Of a DNA stretch of 33,291 nt, positions 15,085 to 23,824 are shown piece by piece (position 1 is the stretch's first letter; each line of letters opens with the position of its first letter). The DNA lies in NCBI GenBank assembly GCA_049511415.1, contig JBEKYC010000077.1:1-33291 (forward strand), read 5' to 3'. The translations under genes were made by a program, and so were the position numbers. The notes under the pieces were generated by a model. It saw nothing but the letters and a program-made list of their open reading frames with translations, was not told where the DNA came from and did not search any database. This DNA comes from Bog-159 sp049511415. Its GTDB lineage: Bacteria; Acidobacteriota; Terriglobia; Bryobacterales; Bryobacteraceae.

Positions 15085-16497
15085 CTAATTTGCCGCCGCG
15101 CCGGGTTTCTCGCGCAGTTCCTCCCATTCCTTCAACAGTCTCTTTCCTTCATCCGCGTGTCCCGCCTGGATCAGCGTGCGGCCCAGCAAATAATGCGCCG
15201 AGGCGTTTCGTGGATCCATCTGCAAGGCCCGCCGCAGCAAACGCTCGGCTTCGGTCAAATCGCCCATCTTGAAGTAAGCTTTGCCCAGCAGAATGTACGG
15301 TCCGCTATAGGTGGGGTTCAGCCAGATGGCCCGCTGCAGGGGCGGCACGGCGTGCTCCCAATCCTCGCGGTGTGTATAGGCGTCCCCCAAACGATAGTAA
15401 GCCAGGGCAAAGTCTGGGTTCAGGGCGATCTCGCGGCTCAATTCGCTGGCCGCCTTGTCGATCTGCGCGCGATAGATGGCCAGCTCTCCCAGCATGTAGT
15501 GCGCTTGCGGCAGATTGGGCTCGTGCGCCACGGCCGCCTCCAATTCCACTTGTGCCTCGTCTTCCAGTTCCGCCCGCATCAGCATTTGTGCGGTAAACAA
15601 TCGGGCCGCGCCCGATTCGGGAGCGACAGCGAACAACTCCCCGAACGCCGCGCGCGCCTTGGGGATCTGATGCGACTGCAGGTAGATATTACCCAGCATG
15701 AAGAACAGCTCGTTGTTATCGACGCCGGCGGCGCGGGCTTTCTCCAGCAGCGGAACTGCCGCCGCAATATGTCCGGCGACGTATTCGGTGCGCCCGCGCA
15801 GGAACCCGGGGTCAGCCGGTTCCTTGGGGCGGCCGGCCGGCGCGGCGCGAGCCTGTTCCATAAGCTGGAGCGCGGCTGGATCCCGCGGATTCATATCCAA
15901 CGCGTGGCGGGCAGCGGCCGCCGCGTCCGCGGCGTCGCCTTGCGCCAGGTAAGCTTTTCCAATCGAAAGATACGGCCCATTGTGGTTCGGATTCAGCCAG
16001 ATGGCACGCTGCAAAGCGGCAATCGCATCGTCCCAGGCCTTCTCGCGCAGCAGGATCTCGCCCAGACGATAGTAGCCCGCCGAAAAATTCGGGTTGATCC
16101 TGATCTCCGCCCGCATTTCCTCAAGGGACTGCCCGGCCTCGCCCAAAATATAATGACCCTGCGGAATATGCGCATCGAGCTCCAACGCGCGGCGAGCCTC
16201 CCTCCTGGCGTCGTCCACCATCTCAAAGCGCAACATCATTTCCGCCGTCAACAGGTGCGCCGCCGCGGAATCCGGCCGCACTTCAAACAGTGCCGCGAAC
16301 GCAGCGGCAGCCTTGTCTGCCTGATGCGCCTGCAGAAGGGCATTGCCCAACATATACTGCGCGGCCAGTGCTTGCGATCCCCCCGCTGCCGCCTTTTCCA
16401 ATAGCGGTATGGCGTCCGCGAAGCGGCGCTCGGCATACGCCTTGACACCCTCCGGGTAACTGCCGGCTTGCAGGAACAGGAGCAACAGCGGGGTCAT
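15085..16497 (-). CDS. Secreted TPR protein with an internal duplication, 470 aa
   Basis: A short signal peptide (MTPLLLLFLQ) is followed by two similar halves. Residues 22-215 and 240-435 repeat the same order of TPR units: PLLEKA at 31 and 249, MLGN at 49 and 267, YYRLG at 142 and 367, and QRAIWLNP at 163 and 388. The first half is about seven residues shorter after the GE at 119-120. A proline-rich linker (219-231) joins them. The DNA keeps similarity too, for example the TTCAGCCAGATGGC run near 15318 and 15989. It lies three bases after the copper monooxygenase gene and four before the MOSC gene, in one operon. Likely a periplasmic scaffold for the monooxygenase. Confidence 0.88.
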   Translation of the reverse strand: MTPLLLLFLQAGSYPEGVKAYAERRFADAIPLLEKAAAGGSQALAAQYMLGNALLQAHQADKAAAAFAALFEVRPDSAAAHLLTAEMMLRFEMVDDARREARRALELDAHIPQGHYILGEAGQSLEEMRAEIRINPNFSAGYYRLGEILLREKAWDDAIAALQRAIWLNPNHNGPYLSIGKAYLAQGDAADAAAAARHALDMNPRDPAALQLMEQARAAPAGRPKEPADPGFLRGRTEYVAGHIAAAVPLLEKARAAGVDNNELFFMLGNIYLQSHQIPKARAAFGELFAVAPESGAARLFTAQMLMRAELEDEAQVELEAAVAHEPNLPQAHYMLGELAIYRAQIDKAASELSREIALNPDFALAYYRLGDAYTHREDWEHAVPPLQRAIWLNPTYSGPYILLGKAYFKMGDLTEAERLLRRALQMDPRNASAHYLLGRTLIQAGHADEGKRLLKEWEELREKPGAAAN

Positions 16498-16500
16498 CGC

Positions 16501-18396
16501 TTAGCGCTCCAGCCTGGCGCGCGCGGCTGCCAGATTGCGGCGCGCGGTGTCCAGCGTGGGATCCAGGCGCAGCGCGGTTTCAAATTCGGGAACGGCATCG
16601 CGAAAGCGGCCCAGACGGGCCAGTATCGTCCCCAGATCGCTGTGCAGGGCGGCATCCTCTTGCCGGAAGTCGAGTGATTCACGCAAATGCGTAGCCGCCT
16701 CGTCCAGCTTTCCCGCGCCCGCGCTTTCATCGCCCCACATCCGCAGGACTTCGCCCAGATGCTGCCGCGCGCCCGCATCGTCAGGACTCTCCGCTAGAAC
16801 CTTGCGAAATTGTTCCGCGGCCTCCAGCCAGTGTTGCTGCAAGGCCAGGGCATTGCCCAGATTGTAGCGGGCATTGGTATAGCGTGGATTGGCTGCCAGC
16901 GACTTCTCAAAAAGTCCGATCGCTTCCCCCGCATTGCCATCGCTCAGCAGCGCCGCGCCGAGCGTATTCAGCGCCACCGGATGATCCGGCCGGGCCGCTA
17001 TCGCGCCGCGCAGGTACCGGACGGCGGCCGTACGATCCCCATTCGCCAGCATCAGCGCCCCCAAGTTGAATTGCGATGTGAACTCGCCCGGATATTTTTC
17101 CAGCCGATGCCGCATGATGGCTTCCTGCAATTCCTTTCGGCGGTCAGCATCGCCCCGCGGAAGAACCTGCAGCCAGAGATGCGCCATTTCGTCGGTGGCC
17201 TGGTTGCCGCCGCGCACACGCTTCGGAGGCTGATTGGGATTGCGCGGATTGCCGGCCGAATTGTCGTAGTGATAGCGCATGGAAATCACCGTCCCCTTCG
17301 GCAAAAACACCGGCGCCCGGTAACGATACACGGCCTGCCAGTTCGGATCCCAATCCGGAATGCGTACAATCCACTGGCGGGTCCCGTCGGGTAAGGTCGC
17401 GTAGCCTTCCAGCAGATGGCCCAGGTAATGCGCGTGCGGATACACGGCAAGCAAGTCCATGTCCATGGGCGCCACAAAGTCATCGCCTAGCGCGAAGTCC
17501 GCCACACCCGCCGGAATGTCCAGCGCCCCATCGTCCTCCAGTTCCAGCAGCATCGGATATTTGGTCGCGGGTTGATCGGTGAAGTACAGACCGACCGACG
17601 GCTGCACCATTTCGGACTTGCCTGTAGGCTGCATATGCACATTCAAAACCAGATCCGTTCCTGGATCCGCGCGCCACGCCATTCCATCCGGCTCCTCCCA
17701 GGCCGTGCCACCGGGTTTCCAGAACAGGAAGTGACTGTCGGGATCGAAGGTATCCGCCTCGATGTTCAGGTCCATGCCGCCGAAGCCGGCGCCAGGAGCC
17801 GTTTCCCGCGCACGCGCCGAACGGCTGCGGTCAATCAGCAGGTTGGCATGATGCACGGCGCGAGGATTTCCGGGGTGAATTTCAATGGCCTTCACCCAGC
17901 GTGTGGCCGCGACCTTGAGCGGCAGCACGAAGTTCCAATACTCATCCGGCCCGTCCGCGCGCAAGCGGTAGGGGGCGGCAGCATTCAGCACCAGATCCGG
18001 CGCGCCAAGCTGCCAGCCGGGAACAAACCGCGGAAGCGTTGGAGCATCCTCCGGCGAACCGGCCGGCATGCCTTGCCGGACCCATTGCTCGATGGCGCGA
18101 ATTTGCTCGTCACTCAGGCGCCGCTCTTCCTGAAAATCACCATGGTCCGCTTCGGGCAGCCACGGCGGCATATAGCGGCGTTTCAGGAGTGGAACCATTT
18201 GTGCGCCATGCTTACGCACGTCCGCGTAAGTCAGCAGCGGAAATGGGGCCGGTTCACCGGGTCGATGGCAGGGCGCGCAAGACTGGTAAACGATGGGGGC
18301 AACGTCATGGTAAAAGGTGATACTCGCCGCCTGACCGGACGCCATCGCCGCCGTCAGCGCGAACGCGTGCCCATAACCACGCCAACCCCGCAGCAT
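16501..18396 (-). CDS. Cytochrome c / type II copper monooxygenase / TPR fusion
   Basis: A 631-aa exported protein with three parts. Residues 25-115 are a single-heme cytochrome c domain (CAPCH at 40-44, MPPWLPE and LSDEQIRAIEQWVRQGMP). Residues 130-425 match the two-domain fold of PHM/dopamine beta-monooxygenase-type enzymes. All six copper ligands can be proposed: His182, His183 (VHHANLL) and His254 (LVLNVHM) for one copper; His321, His323 (YPHAHYLG) and Met403 (TDEMAHLWL) for the other. Residues 430-631 are about five TPR units. These enzymes hydroxylate C-H bonds using O2 and an electron donor; here the fused heme could deliver electrons. Substrate unknown. First gene of an operon with the TPR and MOSC genes. 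GATAAT lies six bases before the ATG. Confidence 0.88.
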   Translation of the reverse strand: MLRGWRGYGHAFALTAAMASGQAASITFYHDVAPIVYQSCAPCHRPGEPAPFPLLTYADVRKHGAQMVPLLKRRYMPPWLPEADHGDFQEERRLSDEQIRAIEQWVRQGMPAGSPEDAPTLPRFVPGWQLGAPDLVLNAAAPYRLRADGPDEYWNFVLPLKVAATRWVKAIEIHPGNPRAVHHANLLIDRSRSARARETAPGAGFGGMDLNIEADTFDPDSHFLFWKPGGTAWEEPDGMAWRADPGTDLVLNVHMQPTGKSEMVQPSVGLYFTDQPATKYPMLLELEDDGALDIPAGVADFALGDDFVAPMDMDLLAVYPHAHYLGHLLEGYATLPDGTRQWIVRIPDWDPNWQAVYRYRAPVFLPKGTVISMRYHYDNSAGNPRNPNQPPKRVRGGNQATDEMAHLWLQVLPRGDADRRKELQEAIMRHRLEKYPGEFTSQFNLGALMLANGDRTAAVRYLRGAIAARPDHPVALNTLGAALLSDGNAGEAIGLFEKSLAANPRYTNARYNLGNALALQQHWLEAAEQFRKVLAESPDDAGARQHLGEVLRMWGDESAGAGKLDEAATHLRESLDFRQEDAALHSDLGTILARLGRFRDAVPEFETALRLDPTLDTARRNLAAARARLER

Positions 18397-18402
18397 GCAT
18401 CT

Positions 18403-18408
18403 ATTATC
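18403..18408 (-). promoter_or_regulatory. GATAAT six bases before the copper monooxygenase start
   Basis: GATAAT on the minus strand ends six bases before the ATG at 18396, in the 31-base gap after the seven-heme cytochrome gene. No Shine-Dalgarno is visible, so a leaderless mRNA is possible, though read-through from the cytochrome gene is also likely. Confidence 0.4.
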
Positions 18409-18427
18409 GCAATTGCGCCGCCGGTAT

Positions 18428-19984
18428 TCAGTCCGCCGAGCGCAGGCGGATGTTTTGCGGCATGAATCGCAGGTACTCCTGGATCACGCGGCGGCTCTCG
18501 GACGCTTGTCCGATCTTTTGATATAGCTGCGCCAATTCGAGATACGCATCCGGCAGCGACGGATCGAGTTGTATGCCGCGGGTGAGCGCCTTGATCGCCT
18601 CGCCCACCCGGCCGGCCCGCCACAATGCTACTCCCAGGCAATAGGCATAACGGGCGTTGCCAGGCTGTTGGGCCGAGGCCCGTTCGAACAACTGGATGGC
18701 GGAGCCGGGTTGGTTCTGAACCAGCATCAGGGACGCCAGATCGGCATCCACCGGCGGATCATCAGCCTCGTCCGGGGGTAAGCGCGACAAGATCCGATAC
18801 GCCTGGTTTAAGTCAGCCGCGGCATGCTCGTCGGTCGCCAACTCAAAGTAGGCCAGTCCCAGGTCGCGCGCGACCAGACCAAGCTCCGGCTCGCGCCACG
18901 CTCTTAATTGCGGGACGGACCCGCCGGTTTCCTGCGCCGGCGTGAGTGGCTGGCGCGGGATGCTGTGATCCGTCACCGCGGCGTGCGTGACATTGCCCGC
19001 ACGGATTCGTGGCATATGGCAACTCACGCATTCTTCGGCAGCCCGATGCCGTCCCGAAGAGAATAGGGATTCATGACATGACAAGCAGGCTTGGCGCACC
19101 GCAGTGGCCCTTCCCGATTCCGCGGCATGCGGATTATGACAGGTGCCGCACCACAGCCGCCCTCCGCTTTGCCGGGCGCACTGGCTCTGGGCCAGCAGTT
19201 CGCTCTGGCTCACCGCGCGCAGATTGCTGCGATTCGACGGCCCCAGATAAGTGACGAAGGTTTTCTCCGCCGGCTGCCCCGGTTGGAAGTCCCACCAATC
19301 GCGGCCGGGGTTCAGAATCCGCGTCACGCCTTCCAGGTGGCATTGTTCGCAGACGCTGTCCCGCTCGCGGAGGGGCAGTTTCGCCGGATTCACAATGGAC
19401 CCAGGCACCGGCTTGCGCAGATGCGCGGCGGAGGATCCGTGGCAGCGCTCGCAGGAAATCGGCGTAAATGGCGGCTCGGCGAACTGGTTTGCGCCTGCCG
19501 CGGCCAGATTCACCGATCCGGTATGACAAAAGAGGCAGCCGCTTGTGATCTCGTGGGTGAAGTCCAGGTGCGAATCCGTTTCGTAGCCCGGTGTGAAATC
19601 CCAGCCCCGGGTTTGGGTGTAGTAAGAGAGCGGAGACTGGAACAGATATGCGCCCACACGGACGACATAACTGTATCCGACGATTCCAGCACCCACCGAA
19701 TAACCAACCGGATAAGTCGCGGTTACTCCATGGCGTTCTAGCTTATGTTCCAAACGCGAACCATGGCGTTGGACGCTGACCACACTCTCGGAGGGCTTGT
19801 GGGCCAGGCGCGCTTCTTGGAACACCGAGGGAGGTCCTACCGATCGTCCCATGGGAGAGCGGCGGAACTGCGCGGTCTCCGCTGCGTGGCAACTCGCGCA
19901 AGGTTCTTCCGCATAGTCTGGCACAAGCGATACCAGCACCAACGCACCTATGGTTGCGATGCTGCGCAAACGAACCGACCCCAC
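18428..19984 (-). CDS. Seven-heme cytochrome c fused to TPR repeats
   Basis: About 518 aa from the GTG at 19984. The signal peptide LRSIATIGALVLVSLVPDYA precedes seven CXXCH motifs at 29-33, 150-154, 178-182, 212-216, 279-283, 300-304 and 319-323. The last reads CVSCHMPRI. Residues 380-515 hold about three or four TPR units (YAYCLGVALWRAGRVGEAIK, AYLELAQLYQKIGQASES). The frame is open up to an ATG at 20089, but that codon lies inside the terminator hairpin of the upstream TonB gene, so it cannot be the real start; TTG at 19969 is an alternative to GTG. Expected role is periplasmic electron transfer. It lies 31 bases upstream of the copper monooxygenase gene on the same strand and could feed electrons to it. 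Confidence 0.87.
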   Translation of the reverse strand: MGSVRLRSIATIGALVLVSLVPDYAEEPCASCHAAETAQFRRSPMGRSVGPPSVFQEARLAHKPSESVVSVQRHGSRLEHKLERHGVTATYPVGYSVGAGIVGYSYVVRVGAYLFQSPLSYYTQTRGWDFTPGYETDSHLDFTHEITSGCLFCHTGSVNLAAAGANQFAEPPFTPISCERCHGSSAAHLRKPVPGSIVNPAKLPLRERDSVCEQCHLEGVTRILNPGRDWWDFQPGQPAEKTFVTYLGPSNRSNLRAVSQSELLAQSQCARQSGGRLWCGTCHNPHAAESGRATAVRQACLSCHESLFSSGRHRAAEECVSCHMPRIRAGNVTHAAVTDHSIPRQPLTPAQETGGSVPQLRAWREPELGLVARDLGLAYFELATDEHAAADLNQAYRILSRLPPDEADDPPVDADLASLMLVQNQPGSAIQLFERASAQQPGNARYAYCLGVALWRAGRVGEAIKALTRGIQLDPSLPDAYLELAQLYQKIGQASESRRVIQEYLRFMPQNIRLRSAD

Positions 19985-20063
19985 AAATTCTTGTCGTGTA
20001 GGCGGCGCATCTGGAAGAGGTTTTGTTACTTGGCTGGAATGAATGTGATGTTTATTACGGGCA

Positions 20064-20103
20064 CAAAGAAAACGGCCGGCGGAGCACAAGCCCCGCCGGC
20101 CGT
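20064..20103 (-). terminator. Intrinsic terminator of the TonB-dependent receptor gene
   Basis: On the minus strand a perfect 11-bp stem (ACGGCCGGCGG with its complement, 20072-20082 and 20093-20103) with a 10-base loop is followed by TTTTCTTTG. It lies 31 bases after the receptor's stop and separates it from the cytochrome gene downstream. Confidence 0.9.
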
Positions 20104-20133
20104 CTTACTTCGTGTTGCTTTGGTCTACGCCGC

Positions 20134-23100
20134 TCAGAACCGGATATTGCCCGAGAACTGCAGCTTGCGCATACCCACTCCGTTATTGCCGCCGAATGCG
20201 ATGCTGGTGATCTGTCCAACCTGCGGACTCTGCACGTCGTTGTTCGGACCGCCCAAGTTTGTATGGTTGAAGAAATTGGTCGAATCCATGCGCAATCCGA
20301 ACGTCACCCTCTCGGTGAGGTGGAAGGTCTTCATGATCGAGAAATCCTGATTGATGAAGTGCGGACCAATCAGGGTGTTGATCGGGTAGTTGCCGAAAGT
20401 GTTGGATGCCGGAAACAGATACGGTCCAGAGGTGCACTGTTGATCCGGACAGCCCACAATCCACTGATTGCGGTTCGGGCTGGCGGCGTACACCGCCCCG
20501 CTTCCCACCATAGGCCGGTTGTTCGGCCCGGCGTTGGGCTGCGTCCCCGACCCATAGTTTTCCAAGCTCGGCTCAAACGGAATACCGCTATAGAAGGTTG
20601 TGATCCCGCTGATCGTCCAACCGCCGAGAACGGCGTCCACCGGCTTGCTGATGCTGGCGCCGTACTTCCGCCCATGGCCAAACGGAATATCGTAGTTCTG
20701 CGCGAGTGTCAATTGATTGTGCGGCAGCAGGGAGTCGTTGCCCTGGCCCTCCGCCCTGGTTACAGGCACCGGCCCGATTCCGCCATACAGGAAGTAGTAG
20801 TTGGAATCGTAGCCCCAACCGTCGCCATATTGGGTCTGGTAAGTGTAGCTGCCCTGCAGGGTCCAGCCCGAGAGGGCATTTACTTTCACCGTGGCTTGCA
20901 GCGAGTTGTACTGCTCGTTGGAGCAGTTGCAGTAATACGAAAGATCCTGCGACCATCCGTAAAGCGAGTAGTAAGGCCTGTCGAGGGTCGTATTCGTGAC
21001 GCCCGGATAGAAGATCGGTTCGTTCGGATTGACCGTTTGCCCCGTCCCGATAAACTGGTGCCGGCTGGAATTGCCGACATAGCCTACCGAGGCCACAATC
21101 TTGTTGGTCAACTGCCGTTCCACCGTGAAGTTGTACTGGTAGATGGTTGGCACGGTCATTTCATTCGGACGGAACTTCGGGCTGACGCCGGCCGGCAGCG
21201 GGAATGTTCCGTTGGAGCTAACTGTCACCGTCGGCGGCGACGGAGGCCCTTCCGACAGGCTGAAAATAGGCTCGAAACTCTCCGGTTGGGGGACCGTCTG
21301 GTAAGTCAGAACCGGCGGATTCTGGGTCACATTGTGCCCGAAGGTCGATCCAAACGTTCCCAGATTGTAGGACCAGCCGTAGCCCGCCCGGATTACCGTC
21401 TTGGGATCGAGCTGGTAGGCAATGCCGGCGCGCGGGGCAAGCAAGTGCCAGTTCATGTTCTGAATGCCGTGCGAGGAGACACCGCCGACGCCGAACACAT
21501 ACATCAAACCGTTCTGCAGGTCGAGCGTTGCGCCGTTACCCGCCGCATTGACACTCTCCGGGAAGATCATTTCCCAGCGCAAGCCCAGAGTAACGGTCAG
21601 CTTGGGATTGACACGCCATTCATCCTGGCCGTACCAGAAGAAGCGCGGTTGACGCTCCTGGGCGTTCGTGCTGCTGCTGACATAGCGTCCGAAGCTGGAC
21701 GCATCGCCGAGCAGGAAGCTCGCCAGCCCAAGGCCGCCCACTGGCTGGCCGCCCGCGGTCTGGACGTCGCCCGTAATCTGGTCGTTGAAGCTGGTTTCAC
21801 CGGCGCGGTGCGTGTCGCTGGGTACGCGAAGATTTTCGGCGTACCGCAAATCCGCACCGAACTTGAAGCTGTGGTTGCCGTGAATCTTATTTATGTTGTC
21901 CACGAACTGGATCTGCCGCTCGCTCTGCGTCAACGGGCAATTGCATTGGTTGATGCCGAGGGCGTATCCCAGATCGCTGGAAGGGCCTGTGGGGTTGTTG
22001 ATGTAGAAGGCCGGCATACCGGATGTGTAGGTTTGATCCAGGTTCATGCCGGGGATGTTGGCTTGCGTTGCCGGGTCCGTTCCATAGCCGTTGGGCACGT
22101 CGAAGACGTGATAGCGCATGTAGCCGATACGGAACTCGTTGACCAGGGTCGGGCTGACCGTGTAGGTCCAGCCGGCCGCCAGACTCTGGTTGAGAGCTTG
22201 CGAGTCACCCGCATAGTTACCGATGGTCGGCCCGCCGGCTTCCAGGCCGAACGCGCCAGGGGCTTGCTCGGTGTAAGCGGCATAACTATACCGGCCAAAA
22301 ATTGTGTTCTTGGGGTTCAAATAATAGTCCCAGCGAGTGTTCCAGAGGTTTCCGGTAATACCCACCGCGCCGCTGGCGCTGTAATTGTTGGTGTAGCTGG
22401 TGCCTGCCACATCCGTGTTGGGCAGCGGGAAGTAAGCCATCAGGGCTTGCGCTTGGGCGCTCAGACGGCTGGCGGGAATAATGTTGCCGGTAAACGGCGT
22501 GCGGCCCGTTCCATTCGCGTTGCCGCTGGCGGGATCATAGATCTGATACGTGGGGCTGGCTGCCAGCCAGTCGCTCAAATTGCCCGCGCGCTCCGCGGCG
22601 GTCGGAACCGTCGTCAGAACCGAGCCGCCTTGCGACTGCCGGTTCAACTGCGCATCGCCGAAGAAAAACAGCTTGTCCTTGATGATGCGTCCGCCGATCG
22701 AACCGCCAAACTGGTTCTGGTGATACGTCGGATTCGCATCGGTGAAAGGATTCCGCCCGAAATCGCTAAACCCAGGCGAGTTCGTCTGAATATAATCGAA
22801 CGCATCACCGTGGAACGTGTTCGTTCCGGATTTGGTCGAATACGTGGCGATACCGCCGCCTACATATTCAAACTCGGCGTCGAAGTTCTGGTTGGCCTGC
22901 TTAACTTCCGCCAACGAATCAAAGGTAGGATTGATGACGATAATTCCAAGAATTGGATCCTGGTTCGTCGTGCCGTCCAACTCATAGCCCATGGCGCTGA
23001 ACAACTGGCCGTTCACTTCCATCTGCTGGCTGCCCTGGGGGTTCTCGTCGGAAGCATGCGCCCATCCCAGGCGCACCGTGCCAGGATTCAGCAGCTCCAT

Positions 23101-23577
23101 GGCCTGCGCGTTGCGGCCGATGCTCGGTAATTCCTCGATTTGCTCAGAAGTGAAAGTCTGCGCAACGTCGGCGCGGTCGGACTGGAGCAATGGCGCGGCA
23201 GCCGTCACTTCGACTTCTTGGGTAACGTTACCGACCTGCAGGGCCACATCGTAGCGCGCCGCAAAATCGACCTGCACATTGACCGGACTGGACACGGCCT
23301 TTTGAAAACCGGATGCTTCAATTGTGACCTGATAGGTGCCGGGAATCAGGTGGCCTACGGTGTAGTTGCCCGACTCGTTGCTGGTGGCTTCGAACTTGGT
23401 GCCCTTCTGCGTGTCTACAATCGTGACTTTGGCGCCATTTACTGCGGCGCCCGAAGGGTCTGTCACGGTTCCGAAAATACTACCGAAAACTTGCTGCGCG
23501 CGGAGCGTTCCACTCCATGCGGACAGCGCCAAGAGTACGCATACAGCCGACAGGGCCAATCTGCGCAAATTCAACAT
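20134..23577 (-). CDS. Oar-like TonB-dependent outer-membrane receptor
   Basis: A 1147-aa outer-membrane protein. A signal peptide ends near residue 28 (LRAQ). Residues 30-120 are a carboxypeptidase-regulatory-like beta-sandwich (GTVTDPSGAAVNGAKVTI and NYTVGHLIPGTYQVTIEASGF split across it). A plug-like region follows (about 125-260, with VEVTAAAPLLQ and DGTTNQDP), then a long beta-barrel that ends in the outer-membrane signature GNIRF with terminal Phe. This is the large receptor class expanded in Acidobacteriota, thought to take up oligosaccharides or peptides. A strong Shine-Dalgarno (GGGAGAGG) precedes the ATG. It has its own terminator, so it is monocistronic. The long plus-strand frame across it is a shadow. 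Confidence 0.94.
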   Translation of the reverse strand: MLNLRRLALSAVCVLLALSAWSGTLRAQQVFGSIFGTVTDPSGAAVNGAKVTIVDTQKGTKFEATSNESGNYTVGHLIPGTYQVTIEASGFQKAVSSPVNVQVDFAARYDVALQVGNVTQEVEVTAAAPLLQSDRADVAQTFTSEQIEELPSIGRNAQAMELLNPGTVRLGWAHASDENPQGSQQMEVNGQLFSAMGYELDGTTNQDPILGIIVINPTFDSLAEVKQANQNFDAEFEYVGGGIATYSTKSGTNTFHGDAFDYIQTNSPGFSDFGRNPFTDANPTYHQNQFGGSIGGRIIKDKLFFFGDAQLNRQSQGGSVLTTVPTAAERAGNLSDWLAASPTYQIYDPASGNANGTGRTPFTGNIIPASRLSAQAQALMAYFPLPNTDVAGTSYTNNYSASGAVGITGNLWNTRWDYYLNPKNTIFGRYSYAAYTEQAPGAFGLEAGGPTIGNYAGDSQALNQSLAAGWTYTVSPTLVNEFRIGYMRYHVFDVPNGYGTDPATQANIPGMNLDQTYTSGMPAFYINNPTGPSSDLGYALGINQCNCPLTQSERQIQFVDNINKIHGNHSFKFGADLRYAENLRVPSDTHRAGETSFNDQITGDVQTAGGQPVGGLGLASFLLGDASSFGRYVSSSTNAQERQPRFFWYGQDEWRVNPKLTVTLGLRWEMIFPESVNAAGNGATLDLQNGLMYVFGVGGVSSHGIQNMNWHLLAPRAGIAYQLDPKTVIRAGYGWSYNLGTFGSTFGHNVTQNPPVLTYQTVPQPESFEPIFSLSEGPPSPPTVTVSSNGTFPLPAGVSPKFRPNEMTVPTIYQYNFTVERQLTNKIVASVGYVGNSSRHQFIGTGQTVNPNEPIFYPGVTNTTLDRPYYSLYGWSQDLSYYCNCSNEQYNSLQATVKVNALSGWTLQGSYTYQTQYGDGWGYDSNYYFLYGGIGPVPVTRAEGQGNDSLLPHNQLTLAQNYDIPFGHGRKYGASISKPVDAVLGGWTISGITTFYSGIPFEPSLENYGSGTQPNAGPNNRPMVGSGAVYAASPNRNQWIVGCPDQQCTSGPYLFPASNTFGNYPINTLIGPHFINQDFSIMKTFHLTERVTFGLRMDSTNFFNHTNLGGPNNDVQSPQVGQITSIAFGGNNGVGMRKLQFSGNIRF

Positions 23578-23671
23578 TATCCTCTCCCTTTCATTGGAAG
23601 CAAAAACTAACCTTGTTTATTAACCAGCTATCGTGGTGCATCCCTGCACGTCATTCCTCTATTGTGAACGT

Positions 23672-23701
23672 ATAGTAGATCCTGACTAGACGATCCGGCA
23701 A
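23672..23701 (-). promoter_or_regulatory. Candidate sigma-70-type promoter of the TonB receptor
   Basis: TTGCCG (23701-23696) and TACTAT (23677-23672) on the minus strand are separated by 18 bases, giving a leader of about 90 bases before the ATG at 23577. Each hexamer matches four of six consensus positions. Confidence 0.4.
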
Positions 23702-23761
23702 GTGCCAATCATGTTTGTTACGGTTAAGACAATACAATGCTTTTGTTTTTATGCGCTTGCA

Positions 23762-23816
23762 GGCACGTTACACCAATCCGTACGATTGTTAAATCGTCGA
23801 TTCCGGCACGTTACAC
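23762..23816. repeat. Direct repeat flanking a small inverted repeat
   Basis: GGCACGTTACAC occurs twice, at 23762-23773 and 23805-23816. Between them lies a perfect inverted repeat, ACGATT-GTTA-AATCGT, at 23782-23797. The element fills the non-coding region between the methyltransferase 3' end and the TonB receptor promoter. It may be an operator upstream of the receptor or a leftover of a small mobile element. The rest of 23578-23824 shows only the candidate promoter. Confidence 0.55.
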
Positions 23817-23824
23817 GGACTCCG

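Noticed and set aside
14422..16404. Plus-strand frame of 660 codons across the MOSC and TPR genes
   Set aside because: It spans two well-supported minus-strand genes and their gap, and its composition has no protein-like pattern.
19985..20089. Upstream ATG extension of the seven-heme cytochrome
   Set aside because: The ATG at 20089 lies inside the terminator hairpin of the preceding gene and the extra residues do not form a signal peptide.
20023..23130. Plus-strand open frame of 1035 codons opposite the TonB receptor
   Set aside because: It is the antisense shadow of a strongly supported outer-membrane receptor; the product is Arg/Val/Ala-rich with no domain, signal or ribosome binding site.
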